Positions 29,165 to 38,144 of a DNA stretch of 64,000 nucleotides are shown piece after piece. Source of the stretch: Xanthomonas fragariae (GTDB lineage: Bacteria; Pseudomonadota; Gammaproteobacteria; Xanthomonadales; Xanthomonadaceae); contig NZ_LT853882.1 of assembly GCF_900183975.1 (NCBI RefSeq), forward strand, positions 3,465,501 to 3,529,500. The letters run 5' to 3'. Numbering within the stretch: the first letter of the stretch is position 1; the number at the start of each line of letters is the position of its first letter. The notes beneath the pieces were generated by a model. The model searched no databases. It was not told the origin of the DNA and saw only the letters and a list, made by a program, of their open reading frames with translations. The translations under genes were made by a program, and so were the position numbers.

Positions 29165-30493
29165 ATGACCCAGCCCTCCCTGAGCAGCCTGTATTCCGAT
29201 CACCTGCGAACGCTCACCGCGCGCGCCGACCAGGCGTTGCAGCGTGGCGGCTTCGATCATCTGGTCGTGCCCAGCGGGACAACGCACTATCAGTTATTCG
29301 ACGACCGCGATTACACATACGCGGTCAACCCGCAGTTCAAGGCATGGGTGCCGCTGACGCGGGTGCCGAACAGCTGGCTGATCTACACGCCTGGCAAGCT
29401 CCCGACGGTGATCTTTTACCAGCCCTTCGACTATTGGCATGTGGTGCCCGACGCGCCCAGCGGCTGGTGGGTGGAGCATTGTGACATCCACATCATCCGC
29501 ATCCCGGACGAGGCGCTGGCGCTGCTGCCCAAGCAGCCCGAACGTTGCGCGATTCTCGGTGAAGCGCAAAGCGCGCTCGGCGCGTACGTGCCGAACAACC
29601 CACAGCCGGTGATCGATTACCTGGAATACCAACGCGCGTTCAAAACGCCGTACGAACTGGCACTGCTGAGCATCGCGCAGCAGTTGGCGGTGCGCGGGCA
29701 TCGCGCGGCCGAAGCGGCGTTCCGTGCTGGCCAAAGCGAATTCGGCATCCACATGGCCTATTGCACGGCGGTGGGCCAGGATGCAAATGCGCTGCCGTAC
29801 GGCAACATCATCGCGCTCAACGAACACGCTGCGGTGCTGCACTACACCGAGCTCGGCCAGCAACCCCCACAGCCGCTGCGCAGCTTTCTCATCGATGCGG
29901 GTGCTTCGGCCTATGGCTATGCCAGCGACATCACCCGTACCTACGCTGCCGACCCCGGTAACGAATTCCAGGCGCTGATCGATGCGGTGGATGCCGCGCA
30001 ACAGTGCATGGGCCAAAGCGTTCGCGCAGGCGTGGATTACAAGCAGCTGCACATAGACGCGCATCTGGCATTGATGTGCATCCTCAAAGACTTCGGCATC
30101 CTCACCGTATCGCCGGAAGCCGCATTGGCCACCGGCGTCAGCGCCGCGTTCTTCCCGCACGGGCTAGGCCATCTGATCGGCCTGCAGGTGCACGATGTAG
30201 CGGGCTTGGCGGCCAACGACTGCGGCGGGCGTATCGAGCGGCCGGCCGGCCATCCGTATCTACGCCTGACCCGCGTGCTCGAACCGGGCATGGTGGTCAC
30301 CATCGAGCCAGGTCTGTACTTCATCGACATGTTGCTGGACGAAGTGAAGAACAACGGCCACGCCGCCAGCATCGATTGGGCGCGCGTGGCACAGTTCAAA
30401 CCCTATGGCGGCATCCGCGTCGAAGACGAAGTGGTCTGCACCGATGGCGATCCGGAGAATTTGACTCGCTCGGCGCTCGCTGCATCGACTTGA
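29165..30493 (+). CDS. pepQ: Xaa-Pro dipeptidase (prolidase) PepQ
   Basis: 442 aa from ATG 29165 (MTQPSLSSLYSDHLRTL), the length of E. coli PepQ. It splits dipeptides with C-terminal proline in the cytoplasm. The N-terminal domain (1-160) is creatinase-like; the C-terminal pita-bread metalloprotease domain has the dimetal ligands FLIDAGASAYGYASDITRTY (two Asp), HGLGHLIGLQVHD (His), TIEPGLYF (Glu) and GGIRVEDEVV (Glu). A related enzyme gene, pepP, lies convergent 280 bp downstream. Confidence 0.97.
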   Translation: MTQPSLSSLYSDHLRTLTARADQALQRGGFDHLVVPSGTTHYQLFDDRDYTYAVNPQFKAWVPLTRVPNSWLIYTPGKLPTVIFYQPFDYWHVVPDAPSGWWVEHCDIHIIRIPDEALALLPKQPERCAILGEAQSALGAYVPNNPQPVIDYLEYQRAFKTPYELALLSIAQQLAVRGHRAAEAAFRAGQSEFGIHMAYCTAVGQDANALPYGNIIALNEHAAVLHYTELGQQPPQPLRSFLIDAGASAYGYASDITRTYAADPGNEFQALIDAVDAAQQCMGQSVRAGVDYKQLHIDAHLALMCILKDFGILTVSPEAALATGVSAAFFPHGLGHLIGLQVHDVAGLAANDCGGRIERPAGHPYLRLTRVLEPGMVVTIEPGLYFIDMLLDEVKNNGHAASIDWARVAQFKPYGGIRVEDEVVCTDGDPENLTRSALAAST

Positions 30494-30544
30494 GTTCCTA
30501 TGGAAAAAAGGGATAGCGCGGCTGGACTCAGCGGATTCGCTTGG

Positions 30545-30769
30545 TCAGGAATTCTGTAGACAACTCCAATAGCTTTTCACCATGTAATTTCCCTTGGTAT
30601 CAGCACTGATCGTGTCGAAGCCGTTCAGTCTCACGGAATCAATGGAAATATGTCTCTCTGTGCATTGGTTGCATGCAGGTTTCAAGTGGCCGAGCTTTAC
30701 CTGATCTTTGCTGATTGACTTGTTTGGGTCTACCGAGTCGATCCACGCTCCGTGACTGTCTAGCAGACG
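30545..30769 (-). pseudogene. 74-codon open remnant of an unidentified protein
   Basis: Directly after the pepP stop, the minus strand stays open for 74 codons before TGA at 30547-30545. It includes SHGAWIDSVDPNKSISKDQ, KPACNQCTERHISIDSVRLN and ADTKGNYMVKSYWSCLQNS. The composition is protein-like and it holds a CxxC, but the frame begins right after a stop (30772-30770) and has no ATG, GTG or TTG start before the late YMVKS. GC is clearly lower than in neighbours. It reads as the C-terminal end of a lost, foreign gene; in E. coli ubiH occupies this place. Confidence 0.45.
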
Positions 30770-30774
30770 CTAAT

Positions 30775-32118
30775 TCAGCCGAGCGCGCGCGATGCGCTAT
30801 CAGCCATCTCAGCTTCAATCTCGTCGGCGCTGCGCACCAATGCATCGGTCAATACGCGATGGCCATCGGCGGTGATCAGCACATCATCTTCGGTGCGGAT
30901 GCCGATACCGCGCCACTTGGCCTCCACCGTGGTGTCGTCGGCACAGATGTAGAGCCCCGGTTCGATGGTGAACACCATGCCGGCCTCGAGCATGCGCGAA
31001 TCACCGGCCAGCCGATAGTCGCCGACATCGTGCACATCCAGGCCCAGCCAATGGCCGGTCTTGTGCCGATAAAAGCGCTTGTAATGACCGTCGGCGATGT
31101 TGCGTTCCAGCTTGCCTTTGAGCAGACCTAGGCGCAGCAGTCCTTCGGTCAAGGTTTCCACCGCGGCCAGATGCCCGGCTTCGTAGGCCACACCAGGATG
31201 CGCCTGTGCGAGCGCGGCGGCCTGCGCGGCGCCGACCAGATCGTGCAGCTCACGCTGTGCCGGCGTGAAACGGCCATTGATCGGGAAAGTACGAGTGATA
31301 TCGGCCGCATAGCCGCGGTATTCGGCGCCGGCATCGATGAGCACCAGTTCGCCATCGCGGCTGCGTGCGTTATTGTCGCGGTAATGCAGCACGCAGGCAT
31401 TGCTGCCGGTACCGACGATGCTGCCGTACGCCGGCCATGCATCTGCGGCGCGGAATTCGCGCTCGACCTCGGCCTGCAGTTCGTATTCGTGCACGCCTGG
31501 CCGCGCCAGCCGCATCGCCGCACGATGCGCACGCACGCTGATGTCGGCGGCGTGCTGCATCAACGCGATTTCGTCGCGCGATTTGAACAGACGCTGCTCG
31601 TGCAGCAGATGCCCGAGTTCGAGGAATTCGTGCGGCGACTGCGCACCGTGGCGCACCTGCTCGCGCACACGTTTGAGCCAGCCGATCAACTTGAGATCGA
31701 AATCGACGTCGCGCCCGAAGTGGTAATAGACGCGGCTACGCCCCTCCAGCAGGCCCGGCAGAATCTCGTCGACATCGTCGATGGGGTATGCATCGTCCAT
31801 GCCGTAACGCTCCACCGCGCCCTCCTGACCTTCGCGCGGACCATCCCAGGCTTCGCGTTCGGCATCGCGCTCGCGACAGAACAAGATCGCCTCGCCATGC
31901 TTGCGCCCGGGCACCAGCACCAAAACCGCTTCCGGCTCCGGAAACCCACTCAAATACCAGACATCCGAATCCTGGCGATATGGGTAATGGGTGTCGTGGC
32001 TGCGCACGCGCTCGGTCGCGGCCGGCAGGATCAAGATGGCTTGATCGCCGGCCATCTGCATCAGCTGCTTGCGCCGGCGCGCGTATTCGGCCTGGCCGAT
32101 CCCGGTGCGCTTCTTCAT
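30775..32118 (-). CDS. pepP: Xaa-Pro aminopeptidase PepP
   Basis: 447 aa; removes an N-terminal residue preceding proline. The N-terminal AMP_N domain (about 5-135) contains YRQDSDVWYLSGFPEPEAVLVL. The metalloprotease domain has VLIDAGAEYRGYAADITRTFP (Asp pair), HKTGHWLGLDVHDVG (His), FTIEPGLYI (Glu) and GIGIRTEDDVL (Glu). It begins 13 bp after the ygfB stop, forming the ygfB-pepP unit known from E. coli. Confidence 0.97.
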   Translation of the reverse strand: MKKRTGIGQAEYARRRKQLMQMAGDQAILILPAATERVRSHDTHYPYRQDSDVWYLSGFPEPEAVLVLVPGRKHGEAILFCRERDAEREAWDGPREGQEGAVERYGMDDAYPIDDVDEILPGLLEGRSRVYYHFGRDVDFDLKLIGWLKRVREQVRHGAQSPHEFLELGHLLHEQRLFKSRDEIALMQHAADISVRAHRAAMRLARPGVHEYELQAEVEREFRAADAWPAYGSIVGTGSNACVLHYRDNNARSRDGELVLIDAGAEYRGYAADITRTFPINGRFTPAQRELHDLVGAAQAAALAQAHPGVAYEAGHLAAVETLTEGLLRLGLLKGKLERNIADGHYKRFYRHKTGHWLGLDVHDVGDYRLAGDSRMLEAGMVFTIEPGLYICADDTTVEAKWRGIGIRTEDDVLITADGHRVLTDALVRSADEIEAEMADSASRALG

Positions 32119-32131
32119 GGCGGTTGCGAGG

Positions 32132-32674
32132 TCAGTTCAGACGTTGACGGAAGCGCGGGCCCATAACGCAGTCGCCATGCAGCAACAGCACCGCCACACG
32201 CACGAACTCTTCGATTTCGGCCAGCGCGGTGTCGTCTTCTTCGGCCGCATCGAAATCGTCGCTGGAGGCCTGCGCCAGACGCGCCAGATCCTGCAGCGCC
32301 TCCTCGCCCTCTTCGGTCAGCGCCGGGCGCTGCTGCGCAGCCAGGCCGAACCCGCCCAAAAAGGCGCGACACCAGTCGAACAAAGCATCAGTGCGCGCCG
32401 GCAGCGGGGCGCTGTCTTCGACCAGCATTAGCTCGAACACGAAATCGCGGTCTTCGAGCTGCGCCACGGTGGCTTGGCGCATCTGGTCCAGCGCGCCGCC
32501 CTGCGTGGGCGCCACCTGTGCGGTGTCGGCAAGGACGTACGCCAGCCAGTCGCCGCTGTCGGCGCCACCACCGCAGAGCCACCCGCACAGCCCGCCATGC
32601 AACTCCGCCGCTGAGGACACCAGCGCGAGCTGACGACTTTCGTTTTGCACAGCGGTTACCTCGGGCAGATCCAT
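32132..32674 (-). CDS. ygfB: UPF0149 (YgfB) family protein
   Basis: 180 aa from ATG 32674 (MDLPEVTAVQNESRQLAL); an upstream TTG in frame is less likely. A small, acidic, all-helical cytoplasmic protein. SAAELHGGLCGWLCGG near the N terminus and DALFDWCRAFLGGFGLA in the middle are the family signature, and the C terminus has EEFVRVAVLLLHGD. In Pseudomonas a YgfB homologue affects ampDh expression; the role here is unknown. It is co-oriented with pepP and divergent from the cell-division cluster at 32911. Confidence 0.93.
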   Translation of the reverse strand: MDLPEVTAVQNESRQLALVSSAAELHGGLCGWLCGGGADSGDWLAYVLADTAQVAPTQGGALDQMRQATVAQLEDRDFVFELMLVEDSAPLPARTDALFDWCRAFLGGFGLAAQQRPALTEEGEEALQDLARLAQASSDDFDAAEEDDTALAEIEEFVRVAVLLLHGDCVMGPRFRQRLN

Positions 32675-32910
32675 CAGGTCATCCAAGCTTGATAACAAAA
32701 GGCGCCGCCGATCAGATCGGCGATCAGACTTCCAAGTATATCAAGGCGCCCCGAGTCGGCCGCTACAGTGACATTCCATGCAGCGTTCGCGCACACGATG
32801 CCGGCCTGTCTCGATCTTGCGCCAAGCCTTGTGGTGGTTGGCCTGAGGCTGTCCGATCGGGCTATGAGCGGCGCTTGACCGCTGCGCGCACGCACCCCTA
32901 TCGTGAGCGC

Positions 32911-33132
32911 ATGGACAACGCTTCCGCCCTCGCTCAAATCCGCGCACTTGCCGCCCGCGTGGAGGCATTGGTCGAGCGCACCCAACGGCTAACCGACGAG
33001 AACCGTAGCTTGCGTCATCAACAAGAGCAGTTGATCGGCGAGCGATCGCAACTGTTGACCAAGAACGAACAGGCGCGCTCGCGCGTGGAAGCGATGATCG
33101 TGCGGTTGAAGTCACTGGAGCAGCACACGTGA
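32911..33132 (+). CDS. Small coiled-coil protein of the TIGR02449 (ZapB-like) family
   Basis: 73 aa from ATG 32911 (MDNASALAQIRALAARVEAL). The whole chain is a coiled coil with regular Leu/Ala/Val heptads (LTDENRSLRHQQEQLIGERS). It overlaps zapA by 4 bp (GTGA) and precedes it, so a role with ZapA at the Z ring, like that of ZapB, is a sound inference but not proven by sequence. Confidence 0.88.
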   Translation: MDNASALAQIRALAARVEALVERTQRLTDENRSLRHQQEQLIGERSQLLTKNEQARSRVEAMIVRLKSLEQHT

Positions 33133-33428
33133 GCAACAACGAGCCAGTCAGCGTGCGTATTCTGGATCGTGAATACACGGTCGGCGTGACTGCAGACGAG
33201 CGCGAGAGCCTTACTGCAGCGGCGCGGCTGCTGGATCTGCGCATGCGCGAGATTCGCGGCAGCAATCGCATGGCGGCCGTCGATCGTGTCGCGGTGCTGG
33301 CTGCGCTCAACCTTGCGCATGAATTGCAGCAGCTGCGCGAGCAGCAGGCACTCTACGATCGTGAATTGGCCAACACGCTGGAAACCTTGAATCGTCGGCT
33401 CGACAGCATTACCGATACCCCACGTTGA
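33129..33428 (+). CDS. zapA: Cell division protein ZapA
   Basis: 99 aa from GTG 33129 (SNNEPVSVRILDREYTVGV). ZapA tetramers crosslink FtsZ filaments. The N-terminal globular part has VRILDREYTVGVTADERESL, followed by an Arg/Leu-rich helix and a C-terminal coiled coil (NLAHELQQLREQQALYDREL). 6S RNA follows 93 bp downstream and then fau, an order shared with E. coli zapA-ssrS-ygfA. Confidence 0.96.
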   Translation: MSNNEPVSVRILDREYTVGVTADERESLTAAARLLDLRMREIRGSNRMAAVDRVAVLAALNLAHELQQLREQQALYDRELANTLETLNRRLDSITDTPR

Positions 33429-33509
33429 GGCATACGTCGCACTGCCATCGCAAAGATGAATCTTCAAGTGCTGGCCGACGAATGGGCTAGTCATTGCGCA
33501 GCAGAGGTC

Positions 33510-33515
33510 TATACT
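33510..33515 (+). promoter_or_regulatory. -10 box of the 6S RNA promoter
   Basis: TATACT lies 6-7 bases before the predicted 6S RNA 5' end at about 33522. No good -35 hexamer is evident 17 bases upstream. Confidence 0.55.
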
Positions 33516-33521
33516 TCACCT

Positions 33522-33706
33522 GCGTTCTCTGCTGTAAACGACAGCGTGCAAAACATTCGCCTTGTCCCTTAATTACGACCACGGGGGCGCGACGAAGTCG
33601 GGTGTGCAAGTCCGCCTTGTAGCGGGAAGCCCGATGGCCTCACAGCGTCCCCACTTGAACCCCGGGTTCAAGGTCGTTTCGCCCGCATCGTCATGGTGGA
33701 GAATGC
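33522..33706 (+). ncRNA. ssrS: 6S RNA
   Basis: About 185 nt. 6S RNA mimics an open promoter and sequesters sigma-70 RNA polymerase in stationary phase. The 5' GCGTTCTC pairs with 3' GAGAATGC to close the molecule. The 3' arm contains TTGAACCCCGGGTTCAA, matching the conserved TTGAACC-x-GGTTCAAG hairpin of enterobacterial 6S RNA. The position between zapA and fau is the classical one. Ends are inferred from pairing and promoter, so they may be off by a few bases. Confidence 0.9.
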
Positions 33707-33712
33707 AAATCT

Positions 33713-33745
33713 GAAACGGCGCCTTCGGGCGTCGTTTCTTTTTGT
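33713..33745 (+). terminator. Terminator of 6S RNA
   Basis: GAAACGGCGCC and GGCGTCGTTTC pair around a TTCG tetraloop and are followed by TTTTT. It lies just after the mature 6S RNA 3' end. Confidence 0.88.
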
Positions 33746-33925
33746 GCGGCCAAAACGCCTGCGCTCACGGCTCCTGACTACGGTGATGCTGACGTGATGG
33801 GTTTTTTCCCATCGTCGGCTTCTGCACGAGCGCGCTTGCGCACGCTGCAGCGCGATCTCAGCACTCCCCTTGCGATCATGGGCGCGCTTTCGCGGAACAC
33901 GCGTTGTCACTCCCCGCACGTAATG

Positions 33926-33985
33926 CATGCCAATTCCGAGCACCGGCCGCGTCCGCCTGGCGACTACGCAGTCGTTTTGTTAGCC
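33926..33985 (+). repeat. Partial copy of the long-inverted-repeat element (right arm)
   Basis: From CATGCC to TAGCC this 60-bp stretch matches 48521-48580 with a few changes and part of 53093-53138. It contains the right arm (CCGCGTCCGCCTGGCGACTA, then CGCAGTCGTTTTGTTAGCC). A matching left arm could not be recognised upstream, so this copy is incomplete. It lies in the roughly 370-bp spacer between the 6S terminator and fau, which otherwise holds nothing recognisable. Confidence 0.75.
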
Positions 33986-34111
33986 GCTCTGAGTCGGCTC
34001 GGTGCCACCTCACATGATCTGCAAAAGTGCACAGGCTGCAATTGCACCCCCAGCTAGGCACGCGCACGCATGCCGTCGACAATGCGCAACACCCTTCGAT
34101 GCGAGACACCG

Positions 34112-34708
34112 ATGACCGACGACCGAGCCGCGTTGCGCCAGCAGTTGCGTGCGCAGCGCCGCAGCCTGCCGGCCTCGCAGCGCTTGGCCGCCGCCGATGC
34201 CTTGGCCGAGCGCTTGCTGGCGCTGCCGTTCGCGCCGCAGACCGGCGCGGTGGCCGGGTACTGGGCGATGGATGGCGAAATCGCGCTGCACCTGCCCCGT
34301 TGGCAACTTAGCCTGCCGGATGGCGTGCGCTACTGCCTGCCGGTGCTGGACGGGCGGGTGTTGCGCTTTGCGCCGTGGCAACCCGGCCAGGGCCTAGTCA
34401 GCAATCGCTACGGTATCCCGGAGCCAGACGTGGACCGTGCCGATACGCTTGCGCCCGAACAGATGACGCTGGTGCTCACACCGTTGACCGGGTTTGACGC
34501 GGCGTGCCGCCGGCTGGGCATGGGAGGCGGCTGGTATGATCGCAGCTTCGCGTTCCGGCATCGCCAAGCGCCGCCGCCCTGGCTGGTCGGCGTCGGTTTC
34601 GCCATGCAACAGGTCGCCGCCTTGCCCACCGAATCGTGGGATGTGGCGGTGGATGCCATCTGCACCGAACACGCCACCTTCCTGAAAGACGACGCCGTTT
34701 CTGTATGA
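34112..34708 (+). CDS. fau: 5-formyltetrahydrofolate cyclo-ligase
   Basis: 198 aa from ATG 34112 (MTDDRAALRQQLRAQRRSL). It converts 5-formyl-THF to 5,10-methenyl-THF with ATP. Arg-rich start, GYWAMDGEI (substrate loop) and the C-terminal RRLGMGGGWYDRSFAF motif (ATP binding) are diagnostic. Downstream of 6S RNA as in E. coli ygfA. The stop overlaps the next gene by 4 bp. Confidence 0.96.
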   Translation: MTDDRAALRQQLRAQRRSLPASQRLAAADALAERLLALPFAPQTGAVAGYWAMDGEIALHLPRWQLSLPDGVRYCLPVLDGRVLRFAPWQPGQGLVSNRYGIPEPDVDRADTLAPEQMTLVLTPLTGFDAACRRLGMGGGWYDRSFAFRHRQAPPPWLVGVGFAMQQVAALPTESWDVAVDAICTEHATFLKDDAVSV

Positions 34709-35175
34709 CTGCCCGCAAGCGCTACTGGTTGATGAAGTCCGAGCCGGACACGTTTTCCATCGATGACCTGGAGCGTGTCGGCACCGAGCCTTGGAATGGC
34801 GTGCGCAATTATCAGGCGCGCAACTTCATGCGCGACGGCATGCATGTCGGCGACGGCGTGTTCTTCTATCACTCCAATTGCAAAGTGCCGGGCATTGTCG
34901 GCATTGCCAAGGTTGCAAGCGCAGCCTACCCGGACGATACCCAGTTCGATCCAACATCCGATTACCACGACCCCAAGGCCACGCGCGAAGACCCGCGCTG
35001 GGTACTGGTGGACGTTGCATTCGAACGCAAACTCAAACGCACGATTTCGCTGGACGCAATCAAGCAACAGGCCGACGCACTTGGCGAAGGCTTCCCCCTG
35101 ATCGCCCGCGGCAACCGCCTGTCGATCCTGTCGGTAACCGCCGCACAGTGGAAGCTGCTTCTAGCGATGGAGTAG
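34705..35175 (+). CDS. EVE-domain protein
   Basis: 156 aa from ATG 34705, overlapping the fau stop (ATGA). The EVE fold is PUA-like; relatives read modified bases in RNA or DNA. The opening [18 protein letters not shown] and the [17 protein letters not shown] motif, followed by [10 protein letters not shown], are typical of the stand-alone bacterial group. [18 protein letters not shown] is also conserved. No fused domain is present. Its precise ligand is unknown. Confidence 0.95.
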   Translation: MTARKRYWLMKSEPDTFSIDDLERVGTEPWNGVRNYQARNFMRDGMHVGDGVFFYHSNCKVPGIVGIAKVASAAYPDDTQFDPTSDYHDPKATREDPRWVLVDVAFERKLKRTISLDAIKQQADALGEGFPLIARGNRLSILSVTAAQWKLLLAME

Positions 35176-35264
35176 CTGGGATTGGGGATCTGCCAATACC
35201 CGCCGCCCGCTCCACACCGCGCTTACCCATCCCAAATTCCCAATCACAAACCACGAGCCCACAC

Positions 35265-35912
35265 ATGTCTGAAGCAAAACGCCTGGCCGCTGAAAAAGCG
35301 ATCGATTCCGTAGAGGACGGCATGATCGTCGGCGTGGGCACCGGTTCGACGGTGGCGTATTTCATCGACGCACTGGGCCGCATTGGCCATCGCATCAAGG
35401 GGGCAGTGTCCAGTTCCGAGCAAAGCAGCGCGCAGCTCAAACGTCACGGCATCGAGGTGCTGGATCTCAACCACACCGGCAATCTGTCGCTGTATGTGGA
35501 TGGCGCCGACGAATGCGACCCGAACCGTTGCCTGATCAAGGGCGGCGGCGCAGCGTTGACACGCGAGAAGATCATCGCCGAAGCCAGCGAGCGCTTCATC
35601 TGCATCGTCGATCCGAGCAAGCAGGTGCCGGTGCTGGGCAAGTTCCCGCTGCCGGTCGAAGTGATTCCGATGGCGCGCAGCCTGGTCGCCCGACAGATTC
35701 TGGCCCTCATCGGCGGCCAGCCGGTGTGGCGCGATGGCGTGGTCACCGATAATGGCAACGTGTTGTTGGACGTGCACAATCTGCAGATCACCGACCCGGT
35801 GGCGTTGGAGCGCGCTTTGAATCAGATCCCGGGCGTCGTGTGCGTAGGCTTGTTTGCGCGTCGACCGGCCGATGTGGTGATCGTCGGCGGCGAACCGCCG
35901 CGCGTGATCTAA
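35265..35912 (+). CDS. rpiA: Ribose-5-phosphate isomerase A
   Basis: 215 aa; interconverts ribose-5-P and ribulose-5-P in the pentose phosphate pathway. [36 protein letters not shown] (phosphate loop), YVDGADECD (catalytic Asp region), [13 protein letters not shown] and [11 protein letters not shown] are all present and the length is standard. It begins 89 bp after the EVE gene; the spacer contains GGGATTGGGGATC-type repeats. Confidence 0.98.
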   Translation: MSEAKRLAAEKAIDSVEDGMIVGVGTGSTVAYFIDALGRIGHRIKGAVSSSEQSSAQLKRHGIEVLDLNHTGNLSLYVDGADECDPNRCLIKGGGAALTREKIIAEASERFICIVDPSKQVPVLGKFPLPVEVIPMARSLVARQILALIGGQPVWRDGVVTDNGNVLLDVHNLQITDPVALERALNQIPGVVCVGLFARRPADVVIVGGEPPRVI

Positions 35913-36286
35913 CCGACCGCGCGCTTGGTTCGCTCGCCTATCGACGCGCGAACGACCGCTGCCCGACAGCCGAAGTTGAGCGACAACGACACGCCGCGAA
36001 CAGTCATCGCGCGAGTGTGGGTAAAGACCTACCCTTTTCCGCGTCGACTGCCGGGGAGCCGATTCGCGCGACACGCCTGGGTCGCTGACGATGAGCGGGC
36101 AGCGCAGTGCCGCGTTGCGGCAAGATGCAGCCGGCGTGGACGCGCCGGTTGCGCGCAGTCACCGCTGGCCTGCCGCCATGCAGTCGGTCGATCGGTCGAT
36201 CGGTCGCTCCCGGTGAGCATCGGCGGCTTGACGCACACCAGCGCTTGGCAGAAGGTGCGCCATCCCCCCGCCCGCTGGTACGCCGC
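35913..36286. other. Gene-free spacer between rpiA and the DUF192 gene
   Basis: No supported gene in 374 bp. It contains a short GGGTA/TACCC hairpin followed by TTTT near 36018-36037, which could be a weak rpiA terminator, and a short tandem run of GATCGGTC units near 36184-36208. Confidence 0.5.
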
Positions 36287-36736
36287 ATGCGCCATCTTCG
36301 CTTCCTCGCCCTCGCCTGTCTGATCCTGCTCAGCGGCTGCGCCAGCGCCCGCAGCTCCTGGGTGGAACTGGCCGGCACGCGCTATCAGGTGGAATTGGCG
36401 CAGAACGACGCCGACCGTGCGCAAGGCCTGATGTTCCGCGACGCCATGGAGGAGGATCGGGGCATGCTGTTCATCCATGACCGCCAGGAGCCGCTGGCGT
36501 ATTGGATGAAGAACACCAAGATCGCCCTGGACATCCTGTATTTCGACAACCAGCGCCGGTTGGTGTCGCAGCAGCGCGATGTACCGCCCTGCTCGGCCGG
36601 CGATGCCTGCCCACCCTACCCCAGCAAGCAGCCGGCGCGTTACGTGCTGGAGCTCAATGCCGGCCAGGCCGCCAAGCTCAAGCTGAAAGATGGCGCCACG
36701 CTGACCTTCAGCCCCGGCATCCCGAGGCTCAAGTAA
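36287..36736 (+). CDS. DUF192-family lipoprotein
   Basis: 149 aa from ATG 36287. MRHLRFLALACLILLSGC is a lipoprotein signal with lipobox LSGC, so it should be anchored at Cys-18. The DUF192 domain follows: VELAQNDADRAQGLMFRDAM, RGMLFIHDRQEPLAYWMKNT and LDILYFDNQ are the signature. The family function is unknown; members are small beta-barrel proteins exported in many proteobacteria. Confidence 0.93.
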   Translation: MRHLRFLALACLILLSGCASARSSWVELAGTRYQVELAQNDADRAQGLMFRDAMEEDRGMLFIHDRQEPLAYWMKNTKIALDILYFDNQRRLVSQQRDVPPCSAGDACPPYPSKQPARYVLELNAGQAAKLKLKDGATLTFSPGIPRLK

Positions 36737-36944
36737 AAGAGCTGCTACACGCCTGAGCGAGCTGTTGTCCGGTAGGCGCACCGCAGGCAGGAACTGCAGC
36801 GCTTGCGCGATTCATTCCGAATCCACGGCAAGATCCCACAGGCGGTACAACTGCCTTGAAGGCCACGCGGCTTCACGCCATGCGCGCCCCTGTCAGGAAG
36901 TACCGGACTTGAACCCGGCGCCGCTTGCCGACACTCTTGGCAGC

Positions 36945-37790
36945 ATGGTAGATATGCTCCCACTCCCCCATTGGACCGCGCTCGCCAGCCTGGACGACGA
37001 TGCGGTGCCGTTGATGTCCACCGCGCTGCTGATCGCCCGCGACGAGTATCCGCAGCTAGATGCCGAGCTCTATGACACGCTGGTGCAAAACCATGTCGAG
37101 CATCTGCGCCGGGAAGTCGAGGCGATCGACCTGTGGCAGTTGAAGATGGCGGCGGTGAACCGCTACCTGTTCGACGAGCTGGGGTATTCGGGCAATCACG
37201 ACGAATACTACGACCCGCGTAACAGCTACCTCAATCAGGTGCTCGAACGCCGGCTGGGCAATCCGATTTCACTGGCAATGGTGCAGATCGAAGTGGCACG
37301 CCGGCTGGGCATTCCGTTGGCAGGGGTGTCGTTTCCCGGTCATTTTTTGGTGCGCCTGCCGGTGGATGATGGCGTGCTAGTGATGGACCCGTTCAATGGC
37401 GGACGCCCGCTGGATGTGGATGAGTTACGCGAGCGCGCACGTCCGCACCTGGGCGGTGAGATTCCCGACGACCGCGCCTTGGCGCAGATTCTCGACCCGG
37501 CCCCGCATCGCGCGATCCTGATCCGCATCCTGCGCAATCTGCACGGCGTGTACGCCGATGCCGAGCACTGGGACCGTGCCGCACGCAGCGCCGACCGCAT
37601 CTTGAAGCTAGTGTCCGATCAACCCGAAGCCCTGCGTGATCGCGGCATGGCCTATCTGCATCTGGGTCATCGCAACGGCGCCCGTCGCGACCTGTCGCGC
37701 TACCTGCAGCTTCACCCCAGCGCGCAGGATGCAGCCAGCCTGCATGAGCACTTGGTCGAGTTGAACAGCCAGCGCGCACGCGCGCACTGA
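36945..37790 (+). CDS. SirB1-family transglutaminase-like/TPR protein
   Basis: 281 aa from ATG 36945 (MVDMLPLPHWTALASL; an alternative ATG is 9 bp later). The SirB1 N-terminal, transglutaminase-like domain (about 30-200) has YYDPRNSYLNQVLERRLGNP, ISLAMVQIEVARRLG and GVSFPGHFLVRL, where the transglutaminase catalytic Cys is not evident. TPR-like helices (about 205-275) follow. Relatives lie near prmC/prfA elsewhere, but here the gene is alone. Function unknown. Confidence 0.9.
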   Translation: MVDMLPLPHWTALASLDDDAVPLMSTALLIARDEYPQLDAELYDTLVQNHVEHLRREVEAIDLWQLKMAAVNRYLFDELGYSGNHDEYYDPRNSYLNQVLERRLGNPISLAMVQIEVARRLGIPLAGVSFPGHFLVRLPVDDGVLVMDPFNGGRPLDVDELRERARPHLGGEIPDDRALAQILDPAPHRAILIRILRNLHGVYADAEHWDRAARSADRILKLVSDQPEALRDRGMAYLHLGHRNGARRDLSRYLQLHPSAQDAASLHEHLVELNSQRARAH

Positions 37791-37881
37791 CGTGACGGCG
37801 ATTGCTCATGGAGATCTGCGCGCTGGCAATGCACCGCAGGCGCCCACCTGCCGATAAGCGCAGTAGTTTTGATCGCCACGC

Positions 37882-38073
37882 TCAGCCGATCTCCACCATC
37901 TCGAAATCCTCCTTGGTCACGCCGCAATCGGGGCAGGTCCAGCTGTCGGGCACATCTTTCCAGCGTGTGCCCGGGGCGATGCCTTCTTCGGGCATGCCGT
38001 CGGCCTCGTGGTAGAGAAACCCGCAGACGACGCACATCCAGGTGCGGTAGGTGGTCGTGGATGTCTCGCTCAT
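37882..38073 (-). CDS. Rubredoxin
   Basis: 63 aa from ATG 38073 ([14 protein letters not shown]). A small iron electron carrier. Two CxxC knuckles, MCVVCG and CPDCG, bind one Fe; [11 protein letters not shown] between them is typical of bacterial rubredoxins of the alkane-hydroxylase type. It is divergent from thiE and is a single-gene unit. Confidence 0.96.
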   Translation of the reverse strand: MSETSTTTYRTWMCVVCGFLYHEADGMPEEGIAPGTRWKDVPDSWTCPDCGVTKEDFEMVEIG

Positions 38074-38144
38074 CGGATAATCGCGGTTACGCAACGGTGG
38101 GGCTGCATTGTCCCATCCCACCTACCGCTTTCGGAAGCGCTGCC

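Noticed and set aside
33590..33670. Possible tRNA because of GTGCAAGTCC and TTCAA-like text
   Set aside because: No cloverleaf; the bases belong to the 6S RNA hairpins.
35913..36286. 132-codon plus-strand frame (35925-36323) as a gene
   Set aside because: Runs into the DUF192 gene in another frame, no ribosome site, Arg/Ala-rich text without a family signature.
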